Assembly (NCBI GenBank): GCA_021234155.1
Contig: JAJEKV010000003.1
Coordinates: 19,638,386 to 19,702,385, forward strand
Length of the DNA stretch: 64,000 bases
Source: Isoetes taiwanensis
Lineage: Eukaryota; Streptophyta; Lycopodiopsida; Isoetales; Isoetaceae
Direction of reading: 5' to 3'
The position numbers and the translations under genes were made by a program. The notes under the pieces were generated by a model. It saw only the letters and a list, made by a program, of their open reading frames with translations, was not told the DNA's origin and searched no databases. Every line of letters begins with the position of its first letter. Within the stretch, counting starts at the first letter, position 1. Of the stretch, positions 35,401 through 45,291 are shown in pieces.

Positions 35401-36689
35401 AAGAAGAGATTGGAAGTAAATCGTTACAAGATCACAAAAGGTAGTCACGGGGAACAAAGAGTAGTGCCATTGCGGAGAAGACTAAGACCTCTTTCGAAGG
35501 CTTTGAAGGAACAAGCTTTGAAGGTGTCGGCTAGAAGGTGCAATTCAATGTCTTGCCCATGAGCAGTTTCGATCTATAGAAAATCAGCCCATGAAGTGAT
35601 GCCTCCTATGGTGGATGAAATTCAAATGAAGATGATGTGATCAGCGAGTTTTGGCCACTAAAGTTACACTTACTCTTGAGCAATTGATGCATTTATTCTC
35701 CAAATTTATTGCAAGAGTTAGGGAAGAACAAAATCAAAATTTCAGTCCAACAAATCCTCGATAATCTGAGCAAAGAGGAGAATGGGAGGCCACCAACCCG
35801 GCAATCCAAAAGGATCTGGGCCATTTCTTTGTGATGTAGTATTAATGGATATCTAATAATCAAAGGCCAACATAAGATCTTGGTAAGGTGGAGTGAATGT
35901 ACCCGTACCACATAATGCTTCAAGTTAGATTGAAAATGATGGAGCGGAAACCCAGCTATGATGCTCAAAGCATTCAATCAAATGAAGGTGCAGCCTATGG
36001 GAGTCATAAGAATGTGTCTTATGCAAGGTCTATGAAATTGGAGAGGAAGCAATCTTGGATTTCATGGTTTTGAAATTTCAGAGAGAGTGTGCATCTTTGA
36101 AACTTATAACTGTTCTTTGGCCCAGAGTACATGGTTTAAGATCTTGCGTACAAAATTTGAGACTTCATGGAGAGGCAGAAATGAACATCTTTGAAGAACA
36201 CAAAGGGAGTTACTATAGATCATCCTGCGAGAAATCAGCAAAAGGTACCTTTCTTTGCAATACTTCTTTGAGCAGCCATGGTAGAAATCAACCGAGAATG
36301 CCATAGTGTCGAGGGCAGCAAGGTCTTAGTTGTTTTTCATATCTTGGAAGTGGGTGACAGGGAAGATAAGACTTTGTACAAGTGGTTCAAAAGGTACCCC
36401 AAATTTCAGAAATATGTCATTTCACGGCCAAGTTGCCCGTCATTATGTCAAGGGAGCTTGAGAGTATTGTTGAAGATGAGTTACAAGAGATGTAGCCAGA
36501 CATGCGAGGAAGAGTCCATTCGAACCCATTGGGAAACTTTATTCCAGCAAGGAAGTGATCAAGATCAAGTAGAGATGCTGATTTTGACATGGGCATGGAT
36601 GGAGTAATAGAGAAATCAGCCCGCTATGCAAGGACAAGCAGCTTGGTGGCATGCACGATACGGAGGATGAAATTAAATCAGATAGTCCA

Positions 36690-36870
36690 TATTCACCACG
36701 GTCATTCACAGTCACCACATACACCATTTCATCACAATCATCACATTCATCCTGATCCACCACATTCATCACTTTGTCACCACATTCACCACATTCATCA
36801 ACTGTCACCACATTCACCACATTAAGTCATTGTCATCACACCTCACCACATTCATTCTGATCACCACATT
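36690..36870. repeat. TCACCACATTCA minisatellite inside E3
   Basis: Irregular CACCACATTCATC units interrupt the protease-RT region of E3. The E3 LTRs carry the same kind of tract. Confidence 0.85.
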
Positions 36871-37009
36871 TGAGTAAAGAACATCAATATTCTCAAAGAA
36901 ATCAAGAATTGGTTACTATTGGAGCGATCTTACTCCAAAGAGGAGGAGCGATTTGATATCTTTATTAAGAGATTCAGGATGTTTTGGCAAGAAATTACAA
37001 AAGAGGTGA

Positions 37010-37500
37010 AAGGCATTCCACGAGAGGTTGTAGTTTCATACCATTGATTTGAAACCAAGAGGATCAAAACCAGGAGTCCAACAAGCTCAAAGAATGGAGT
37101 CCAGCCATAGAGGAGCAAGTAAAGGTTGAAGTCATAGGGTTTTGGGCCGAGGTTATTGTACGGTGCCAAATTCCAGTTGGATCCCGAGTTCTGTGTGTAC
37201 GATTGAAAGCCAAATAACTCAATCAGAGTATGCATTGTTGATTCACGAGGGATCAACAAAGCTACCAAAGAGATCATTTTTCCTACACCATTCATAGACA
37301 CCTTGTTGGATATTGTTCGCGGGGAAATCAGGCCTATTCGTTCTTGGATGGTTACTTTCGAGGATATAATCGATTCAAATTCTCCACTACATCCAAGTAT
37401 TGTGACTTTTGAACACCTTTTGGTATCTATGCTTACAAAGGTATTACCTTTTGGCCTCTGTCTCCAGCCACATTTGAGAGAGCTATGACATATGCTTTTC
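37010..37500 (+). pseudogene. E3 reverse transcriptase, N-terminal part (degenerate)
   Basis: Across frame changes: HRIDLKPGSKPG near 37,040, then AIEEQVKVEV, CQIPVGS and FPTPFIDTLLDIV near 37,277-37,315, the order seen at the start of gypsy RT. Confidence 0.72.
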
Positions 37501-37839
37501 ATGATATTTTAGACTTTTTGAGAGTCTTTATAGATGATTTGTAGGTATTTTGAATCAAGAAGGGATCACTTGGATCATCTCGGAAAAGTTCTTGAGCGAT
37601 GCGATTGTATGGCATAAGTTTGAATCTGCTAAGTGTAACTTCACTAGAGGAGGAAAACTATTGGGCAATTATGTTTGAAAGGGATTACAAGTGGATCATG
37701 GCAAGGTTGCAGCCTTGGAAAGGTAGAGCCCACCTACAAATGTATCACAAGTGAGAAGCTTATATGGCCAACCGGTTTTAGTAGAGTACATTTTGCTAAA
37801 ATTGACTGACCACTTGTGGTTATGTAAAACAGGGGCCGA

Positions 37840-38280
37840 GAATTTTTAGATGGAAGGAGAATGCTCAAGAAGCATTTGAATGGTGTCTTGGACAATTGAA
37901 GAACTTGCAGTTCTCAAGAATGGGAGTGAGCCTTTTCATTTATTCTTTCTTGTTTTGGGAGCAAGCTTTGGCTGTCACTATATGGAAAAATCAGCAAAGC
38001 ATTATGATGTGAATTACTATGCTAGTAGGTTGTTAACTCCACAAAACTTAGAAATGGACTCATGTGTTAGCATCTTGGGTTGGCATTGAAGTGGGCCTTG
38101 AATAAATTTGGGCATTATCTTCTTCCTTCACAATGGAATTGACAGAGTAATGCAATGTGTTTACATTCATATGGATGTGAACCGTTGCCATGCATTTACA
38201 ACAAAAGGTATTTGTCCAAGATCCTAAGTTTACAAGATGGGCTCTCATCATGCAAGAATTTGAGTTGAAGTATGTTAAGA
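37840..38280 (+). pseudogene. E3 RNase H region (degenerate)
   Basis: VNYYASRLLTPQNLEMDSC at about 38,008-38,065 followed by ALKWALNKFGHYLLPSQ at 38,085-38,135 are RNase H hallmarks of gypsy elements (YASR.L, FxHYLL). A frame shift lies between them. Confidence 0.75.
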
Positions 38281-38399
38281 TGGCTCGAAGACTCATAATC
38301 CAAATTACTTTATTTGAGTAATTAGTGTGAGAATAGAAGAGCGAAGCAGACCGACTAGTAGCGGTTAGGGATAATGGAGTATTCTGAGGGTTCATTGAG

Positions 38400-39240
38400 G
38401 CCGTGGATCTTTGGTATGCCAATATAGCACAGGTATTTACAAGATCAGACTTATCCTTCATCATTTCAAAAGCAACAAAAAGCATGCTCTTAGAGTGGCG
38501 GCTGATTTATGTGGTGCATGGAAACAAACTGCTACTGGAGACCTAAGGAGGTCTCTTATTAAGGTGTGTTGCTGGTGTCGGCAAACTCATGATTTGTTGC
38601 AACAAGCACATGATTGTCAGGGGGCATTTGCAGCCAAGACTGGCCTAGGAAGATCCTTCATAATAATATGCCATTCCACCTATTTTGGCGTTGGTCCATA
38701 TGTAGAGTTGGATTACATTGAGACTCGCCAGTCATCCATCTGGAGTCATAAGTATATCTCCCAGCAGCCACATGCATGGTGTTTACAAAGTGGAGTGAAG
38801 CAATTCCAGCAAAGCATGCACTCTGAGAAAATACCACGGTAGCTCTTTATCACAATTTGATTTCGGTTTGGTGTTCCAACCATTCTTTTTTGTCACGATG
38901 GAAGTCAAACTTTCATGGGAAAGAAGTAGTAGCTTCAGTGCCGAGAAAGATTGGTGTTCAACGTAGTAAAGCTTACGCTTATTATCCGCGAGGGGGCAAT
39001 GGGCAGGCGGAGTCTACTAACAAAATTAAAGCTATATTGTCCAAGCGATGTGAAGGATAATCAAAGAAATTGGCATGGAAGCCTTGGCCAGATTGCCTTG
39101 AGTTTAGTGTACTTACAAGTTAGCTCTGAGTTTACACCATTTGAATTGGTTTATGGAGTGCAAGCTATGATGCCTATTCATTTGGACATTCCTTTTGTGT
39201 TCATTTATTGGAGCTACCTTATTATGAGAATTTAGGAGAA
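38400..39240 (+). pseudogene. E3 integrase (degenerate)
   Basis: The Zn-binding region (WCRQTHDLLQQAHDCQ near 38,573-38,620), GPYVELDYIE (38,695-38,725), FCHDGSQTF near 38,890, AYYPRGGNGQAESTNKIKAIL near 38,977-39,045 and TPFELVYGVQAMMPIHLDIP (39,136-39,195) follow the normal order of a gypsy DDE integrase. Several frame changes; no chromodomain beyond it. Confidence 0.82.
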
Positions 39241-39959
39241 GTTCCAACTCCAAATCAAGTGCATAATAGGATGGATGATTCTTGATTGGAAGAGATGAGA
39301 CAAGAAGCGTGAGACTTCAATATGAGGGCACAAGAAAGTAAAGCTTATCAAAGATAGGATTCTGAGTTGTCAATCCATTTTGAGGAAGGCCAATTGGTGT
39401 TGTCTTGAGTTCACCCTAAAGAAGCATCTATCCAAATTTCAAAGCCCATAGGAAGGCCCATTTTGATTGATAAAGAGGTGCAGGTGGGGCTTTCTGCTTG
39501 ACCATTCGAGGTATTTGCCTAATCCAGAAATGGCAAGGATCTCGAGGCCTTATTTTGAAAGAGAAGTGCTATTCTAAAGGGATTTGGGTTGGCGCCAGCC
39601 AATTCTGGAATTGTGGAAATTTTTGGGTTACAGCAGGTCGTTTTCTGTAAACAGATGGTGCCAGATCAATAATACTTCATCTATCCTAGATCAAAAGATG
39701 TGTTTGGCGATCTGAAGATCAACGAGGCATGGTGCAGGTCAAGCGAGTCCTGGAACTCAAGATATCAACTTAAAGTTTGCCATGAATTCTGGAGGCTGCT
39801 GTTTCGTCACTGTCATTTTGGATAATTTGTTTTGTATCGATCCATTTGGTTTGAGAAGGGTGTAAATGGGTCATTTGGGGACATGTCCAAGGACCATATG
39901 AGTTTGTTTTGTTGTGGGTTCTGCCATGCGAGATTATCCACATTTTCCAATGGTCTCGC

Positions 39960-40270
39960 TGTTGGGGTGATCACCACTCACCACATTAAGTCACCGCTCA
40001 CCACACTTATCACACTCACCACATTCATCATATACGTATATAGAGTGATATCACACGGCGTACGCGTCGCGGGGATATTTACTGCGTAGCCCGTGTGGGC
40101 CATTATCATGTTATGCAGGCGAGGGAGCGGTGTATTGAGGGAGAGATTTTTGATTGATCACCTTCGCTAAGGATGATGATTCTTTGTGTTGTGCATTGCC
40201 TTGATACGGTGTGAGCTTGGATTGTTGGGTTTTCGTAGCTGCTTTTGAGTTAGAGTCTAGGCTCTAGCGA
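39960..40270 (+). repeat. E3 3' LTR
   Basis: Collinear with 33,419-33,757. The right end, CTCTAGCGA, is slightly divergent from CTCTAACA of the left copy. Confidence 0.8.
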
Positions 40271-40279
40271 GAAGCCGAA

Positions 40280-40990
40280 CTGTGAACTGCGCTATCTCTG
40301 CTCATCCCATGGGCTTTGGCGCAGCCCCTCCACGAATCTGGTGCCCCTTGAGGTTAAGCGGTGGCTACTGCATATCTTATCCTTCATACGTAAAGCATTT
40401 CCATATTCACTCATCTAAATTACAATGGCGGCTTCATCCCGATCTGTTTTGTAGGAAAGCTGTTCCGGCTCGCCGGGCTTCCAAAGCGTTACTCGAAGTA
40501 GAATTGACCTTCTTGGTAGTCGAATTGGCAGGCATCTTACCTTATTCTTTCTTCCCTTCGATGAACATTTCTGTTTCTTTCGGACTGGAGCTTGAGTCGA
40601 GCTAAGTAGAAGACTAGAAGATGCTTGGCTCCTCTTTCTTTATTTTCCCTTGTGTTGAGAATGGGCCTCTGGGGCTTGCACGTTCTGGTCCTGCCTGTTA
40701 TTTCCCCTGCCGGCCAACATGGCTTTTATTTCTTGCAGATCTAACCTCATCTGCGAGATTTCTTCCTCTGGCGTTGGTGCGTAGTACTCTTCGAACAGAT
40801 TCCGAGGCTGGAATTGTCCCGGTGGTGTCTGCTCGCCTTGGGCTTGGAATTCAATTTCGACATTCCTCGCTGTTCTAGCTGCACATATTGCATTGGCACC
40901 ATTTATCATGAGTTCTTTTGTTGGTTGCATTAAGAGTTTGAATGATATGATTGTTAAGGCAAAGATATCAAAAAGACATTTAAAATGCAA
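40280..40990 (-). pseudogene. E2 gag, N-terminal part, cut by E3
   Basis: The open frame 40,640-40,990 gives MQPTKELMINGANAICAART, a Gln/Glu-rich stretch and a helical EEEISQMRLDLQEIKAML before an AT-rich linker. Position after unit BC and before the E3 break, and the match to the E1 gag region, identify it as gag. The frame ends at 40,640 and homologous sequence continues in other frames to the E3 boundary. Confidence 0.5.
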
Positions 40991-41070
40991 TTCAAAAGAT
41001 CTTATATTTTTATTAATATATAGCCGATATATTAACTTAAAACAATAGTCATGATTCCCGTTACATTGAT

Positions 41071-41995
41071 TTACTGATAGGATGGGTGATCCTCAAGGAA
41101 TTTATTCACTTGGGCTGTACCCACTGTACGTCCCAAGTTCTGGAGTATATCCCTCGATGATCCCCCTCGGATAGCTAAGGCTAGCTCTTCCACCCGTCTA
41201 TTGGAGGCATGAGCTGCTGTTACTGCCAACCTACCTTGTCGAAGATGGGGTACCGTGAAGTCGAAAATGCTCAAGGCCGTTCTCCGCTTCACCAAAATTA
41301 CATGGTCGACTTTTTCTGATAGCCGTGCGTGCATGCCAAAACCCAAAAGTGCTATCAGCATCTGCACGGCTTCCTCTCCACGTGGGCTGAAAAGCTTATG
41401 AAATACTATTATTCTACCGTCTGTTAGGAGCGGGAGATAGTATTTAAGTGCTGCTCCGGGGCGAGAGTCCCCCCGTACTCCTGAGGTAGACCTGTGCCTT
41501 GATGAATACTGATCGACCGGTACTTGAACTAATTCTTCGTAATCATGGAAGAGCGTTCGTAAACTTGTTAAGTTCGTGGCTCTCCCTAGGAACGTTGGTA
41601 ATGGTTCTTGTGAAGAAGATTCTGCTTGAAGTGCTCTTGTTGTCTTCCCCCTTATTCCCATCCGCTCTTGGAGTGCCACAAACTCCTCCTCTGTAGGCAG
41701 TTGTTCTTCCGTCATCATGCCTCTGATAGTGCTATAGGCTTCGATATCTGACATTGTGTGTCCTGTGTATGTGGCTGCTTCCCTTACTTGCACCGGAAAT
41801 TCATCTGTTTCTTGGTCGATGAAATCCTCCAAGTCCGGCTGCTGCCGTAGAAGGTGGAGGAGTTCCTCGACGCGATAGCCTCTGTCCCTGCATTCGGGAA
41901 GGTTTTTAATATCGTTTAGGAACAAATATTCCTGCCCTTCGACTATGATCGGCGCTAGACTTGTTATTCCCAGCCCGATTGGTTGTGCTATCCTC
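41071..41995 (-). CDS. E2 accessory unit BC, C-terminal part (H2A-like end)
   Basis: Open frame of about 308 codons, the downstream part of a protein split by the insertion at 41,996-42,817; the listed frame extends into that insertion (to 42,030) only by chance. Its last ~95 residues resemble the C-terminal half of histone H2A: a hydrophobic helix TALSIFDFTV, an AAHASNRRVEEL loop, then LALAIRGG...ILQNLGRTVG, against H2A HLQLAIRND...LNKLLGKVTI. The end is NKFLEDHPSYQ. The match is moderate and needs profile or structure support. E1 keeps the same C-terminus. Confidence 0.6.
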
Positions 41996-42826
41996 AGGGA
42001 AAAAATTAAGCACAATATATATTTTTTCATAAAAAATGGTTTGGCTATTTTTCAAAATCTTACAGTATTTTATGATATACATTTGGCTAAAGTTATTATT
42101 ATCATTACGTTTATATGTATTTGGACTTGGCGAAACTTTTGAATTAAGTATTCCATTAAGCTTTCACTTGACTATTTTTTCTAATTAGAAAAGGCGAAAA
42201 ATGTAAATTCTATAGTTTTAGACATATTGGACTACAATTACAAATAATAATCAACAATCAAGGAACGTACGATGATATTAAAAAACTTTTAACGGAAGCT
42301 CACAACATAGATTATAACATCCATAGTCTAAACTACATTCAATGTAACGGTGTCCTTCTAGATATGGTGATCAAATTGCACTTATCTGTAACTCTTGAAG
42401 GAATCTATGCAACCAACTCGGGCATCTAGATGGATATTATTAGCCATCTCTTACAACTCCTTTTTTAAGATGCATATGTGGTATATGTAATAGAAATTCA
42501 TAATTTGGAAAACTACTATCACCGATGATGGTAGGTGGCGATTTGTAAAAATCTTTAATAAGAATTCATTTCGTTTGGCTATTAATGATCTAAGATATAA
42601 ATATTGTAATATAAAGAAGGGCTAATCCCTTCTTCGTTAAGGAAAAGGGGAAAAATAGTTTGGCTAATCCTAAAAAAATAATGGAGTACTTGTTTTAACT
42701 ATGGCTATTTTTTATTTTTTTAAAATAAATCTCTCTTCATAAAATTCGCCGCAAAAATTGCCTAGACCCCCTGAAAAATCGCCATTTGGCTAATAATAGC
42801 CGCTAATTTTTTCCATGGCTATCCTC
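41987..42826. mobile_element. MULE-like non-autonomous insertion with 9-bp target duplication
   Basis: GCTATCCTC occurs at 41,987-41,995 and again at 42,818-42,826, flanking ~820 bases of AT-rich DNA. The ends carry inverted GGAAAAAATTA (left GGGAAAAAATTAAGC; right, reversed, TGGAAAAAATTAGC). A 9-bp duplication is typical of Mutator-like elements. On both sides the accessory protein reads RIA in the same frame, so the element interrupts one gene. The interior has recurring TTTGGCTATT and no gene. Confidence 0.8.
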
Positions 42827-43425
42827 GGTGTGCTCCTGTCAGCTTCGAAACGACTAACATCTTGTTCTGCTTCACGGCGTTCTTCCTCTGGGTCCACTTC
42901 CATTTCATCTTCACTTTCCTCTTCTGAGTCCTCACTTTCTTCGGATGATTCCGCTATGGACTGCTCGTACTCAAGCAGTAGTTGTTCGTCTGCTGCTGAG
43001 TCCAAGGGTGTGATCTCTAGTGGCTGGATTGATGGTTCACCTACCACGGTTTGGGCCCTATAGAATAAATATAGTGCTAAGGCTGTGTTGTAAGAGAAAA
43101 ATCTCTTTCTGTTACTGCTTAGGGTCATGTAGTTGGGTAGGCGCTCGGTTCTATTCTGCAGCAATTTCGCAATGTTGGGTATATGACTAAGGGCTGTTTG
43201 CAATACAGTCTTTGGTACAAAGTACCCTATGCATGGGGGTATTTCTTGCAAGCTAGGAGCTACTTTCTCTTGGAATTCTTGCAGAACTTGTTGGTAGAAT
43301 GGGTTTGAATTCAGGGTTGCCGACAAGTCAAATTCTTTCTGGAAAAGTTGGAGTACTAGGTTAACATCTACCTGAGCAATGTGGGGAGAGGCGCTGTACC
43401 AGCTGATGAAGGATGATGTAGCCAT
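42818..43425 (-). CDS. E2 accessory unit BC, N-terminal part (acidic protein)
   Basis: From ATG at 43,425 on the minus strand. The protein starts MATSSFISWYS, continues with a helical, largely neutral domain (VLQEFQEKVAPSL, PNYMTLSSNRKRFF) and then an acidic tract, SEESEDSEEESEDEMEVDPE, before DRSTPRIA, where the MULE-like insertion begins. Such tracts are common in histone chaperones, which fits the neighbouring histone-like gene but is only an inference. E1 has a homologous uninterrupted region (KEIDIQATL, acidic middle). No known domain recognised in the N-terminal half. Confidence 0.7.
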
Positions 43426-43479
43426 GAGGAGAAGCGTGATGTCGATATCAAACGGAACTGGAAGCGCTTAAGGAGGCTG

Positions 43480-43545
43480 GAAGATCGCCTTGGGCGCAGG
43501 AGCAACTTTATAGGTGTGGTTTAGGGGTTATGAGGGTATTTATAG
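43480..43545 (-). promoter_or_regulatory. Promoter/leader of E2 unit BC
   Basis: The minus strand reads CCTATAAATACCC (TATA core complement of 43,538-43,545), a second CCTATAAAG nearer the gene, and AGGCGATCTTC (complement of 43,480-43,490). Same layout as the other three units. Confidence 0.72.
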
Positions 43546-43726
43546 GGATCTTGTACCCTAAAATTTTTAGGGTTTCTAAAACTTTTGGCATTTTGAGATG
43601 AAGTTTGATGTTCCTAGGTTAATATGGAGCTAGAAATGGATTCTATACAATTTTAGGGTTCTAATGCAACAAATTTTGGCCGATTTGGATATGTCTAGCA
43701 CAAGTTATGGACCTTGAAAGGTCGGA

Positions 43727-43800
43727 CCCCTCTAAGCATGCGCGAGAGCATAGTTAGGTTGGGACCTAAGTGGTCTCTAGCGCACCCTTAGAGGTGTTGG
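43727..43800. repeat. E2 hairpin H3
   Basis: Starts CCCCTCTAAGCATGCGCGAG and ends AGCGCACCCTTAGAGGTG; inner arms GCATAGTTAGGT/ACCTAAGTGGTC. Imperfect stem of about 33 bp. Confidence 0.85.
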
Positions 43801-43939
43801 TCTTTTTATGTCCCATGGATGCCAAAAACAAGTTTAAAGATGTGAATTCATACTTATTTTCTTCTGAACTGCAAGTTTGTTTGCTTATTTACTTCATTTG
43901 GAGCAGGTAAGTGGCTGATCAGTGGTCCAGCTGGCTGGA

Positions 43940-44011
43940 CCCCTCTAAGCATGCGCGAGGAGGGTGTTAGATCCAGACCTAACTATGCCCTGGCGTACCC
44001 TTAGAGGTGTT
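43940..44011. repeat. E2 hairpin H4
   Basis: Starts CCCCTCTAAGCATGCGCGAG, centre GTTAGATCCAGACCTAAC, end GGCGTACCCTTAGAGGTG. About 213 bases from H3. Confidence 0.85.
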
Positions 44012-44159
44012 GGCCTCTTTTTACCCAAAATTTCCCATTTGCTCCTTAACTGCTACTATATTTACTCCAATGCACATTTTAAACAACTATATATCCTTAT
44101 TATTCAAAATTTTCACACTTTACATATAAGCCTGTTAGTTACAAAAAGTAGCTTCTGTT

Positions 44160-45257
44160 CTATTTATCTGTCCTCCATGCCAGTGAATCTTCGAAGTGTT
44201 GCACGACCTCCATCTCTGCTGCTTCTTGTAAAGCGAGTAACATATCGTTAGTTACTCGCTTGTCGGGGTCGAAGTCCGACAAAAGCTCCCGGACAAATCT
44301 CTGGAATGCAGCTCTGGGGATAAGAAATCCGTAACTCCGTTGGAAGTGTCGGATTTCTCGCAAGGCTTTCGCATACACTGAATTCTGGGATCTTTTTATG
44401 GGCTTCTGTGGGGGTTCCGGAAGCTCTGGTGGAGGTTTCAGCTGGAATATCTCGCGTGTCGGCCGCCCTCCCTCAATGTATTTTACCTTGTGTGTCTCGT
44501 AGTAGGCACTGTACTCGGTGTACATCTTCTTATATGCCGTGTAGTCTGCTAGCTCCTTCTTATATCTCCTCTCGGGCCCTAAGGTGTATGCGTCCCTGGT
44601 CGTTTTGTTCGACTTCCTTGCGGTTGCTTTGTCTGCATCTAACTTCCTCGCCTCTTGCCATTGCGGAAACGGTGGAGGCATTGGCGGGGGTAGTTCAATC
44701 TGGGGTTCTGCCGGGTCCGGTGGGGTTTGGCCCTCTTCTTGGGGTTCTTCTGGCTCGGGATGACAATTCTGGTTCTTCTGCGAGGGTTCTCCAGTTTCGA
44801 TGAATACTTCATCCAAGAAGTTCGGCGCATCACCTGAATCTCCCGACGACGATGAGGGTTGGTCGTCTTCGGGTCGTTCGCCGATGACGATGCCGACCGA
44901 TCTCCTTTTCTTCTTCTTTGGTGGCCCTTCCGTCATCACTCCCTTGCCCTTCCTGTCTTTTTCTTCCATGTTCTTCATTCTCTGTTCGCGCCATTGGTCT
45001 TCCTCGGCCTCCTCGGTTGCTTCCTGTGCTTTCTTCCTTGCCTTCTCCTCCCTCCTCTTGGCCTTTTCCTCTTTTCTCTTTGCCTTCTCTTCTTTCTTCC
45101 GCCTCTTCTCTAGATTTCGGTAGTATCTAGGTCGCCTCTCCATGTCGGCCTTCAGTTTCTCTTCGTCATCTTTGAGTTTCTGCTCGGCGGCGAGGACTTG
45201 GGCGCTGGGCTTATCATCGTTTTTTACCTTACGAGCGGTTTGCTTCGTCCTAGCCAT
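44160..45257 (-). CDS. E2 accessory unit A: retrotransposon-encoded histone H3-like protein
   Basis: Intact 365-residue frame starting at the ATG complementary to 45,255-45,257; an upstream in-frame extension to 45,359 lies in the leader. Residues 2-10 are ARTKQTARK, identical to the start of histone H3 including K4 and K9. Then a highly charged helical region (about 30-105), a basic PKKKKRRS likely nuclear signal (113-120), Ser/acidic and Pro-rich parts, an internal TARKS (213-217... ARKS core), and at 298-359 an H3 histone-fold match without gaps: ALREIR (298-303), FQRFVRE (318-324), DF..D.R, ALQEAAE (342-348), FED (355-357). It stops before H3 alpha3. H3 is the nucleosome core protein whose tail carries silencing and activating marks. 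Partner unit BC is next downstream. Confidence 0.9.
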   Translation of the reverse strand: MARTKQTARKVKNDDKPSAQVLAAEQKLKDDEEKLKADMERRPRYYRNLEKRRKKEEKAKRKEEKAKRREEKARKKAQEATEEAEEDQWREQRMKNMEEKDRKGKGVMTEGPPKKKKRRSVGIVIGERPEDDQPSSSSGDSGDAPNFLDEVFIETGEPSQKNQNCHPEPEEPQEEGQTPPDPAEPQIELPPPMPPPFPQWQEARKLDADKATARKSNKTTRDAYTLGPERRYKKELADYTAYKKMYTEYSAYYETHKVKYIEGGRPTREIFQLKPPPELPEPPQKPIKRSQNSVYAKALREIRHFQRSYGFLIPRAAFQRFVRELLSDFDPDKRVTNDMLLALQEAAEMEVVQHFEDSLAWRTDK

Positions 45258-45291
45258 TATTTGACAGAGCTTGATTCGGATTAGGGCGCCC

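Larger units (their letters stand above)
33419..40270 (+). mobile_element. E3: nested Ty3/gypsy element, non-chromodomain type
   Basis: About 6.85 kb on the plus strand between direct repeats 33,419-33,757 and 39,960-40,270. The LTR starts TGTTGGGG and ends CTCTAACA (left). ATTTGGCGATACGGTGCTCGG follows the 5' LTR in the primer-site position. Order: gag with two zinc knuckles, RT, RNase H, integrase (YYPRGGNGQAESTNK), as in the Tat/Athila-type branch, with no chromodomain seen. Possible target duplication GAAAG/GAAGC. It inserted into E2 gag, so it is younger than E2. Confidence 0.85.

Noticed and set aside
41071-42030. H4-like VREAATYTGH segment in unit C
   Set aside because: It resembles H4 IRDAVTYTEH, but the E1 homologue does not conserve it and no surrounding H4 helices align.
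42790-43425. Unit B as histone H4 or H2B
   Set aside because: Only scattered residues align (around PNYMTLSSNRKRFF) and nothing covers a full histone fold.
44408-45130. Plus-strand frames of 64-131 codons over the H3-like gene
   Set aside because: Shadows of the minus-strand gene: Ser/Phe/Leu-rich because the gene is Lys/Glu-rich.
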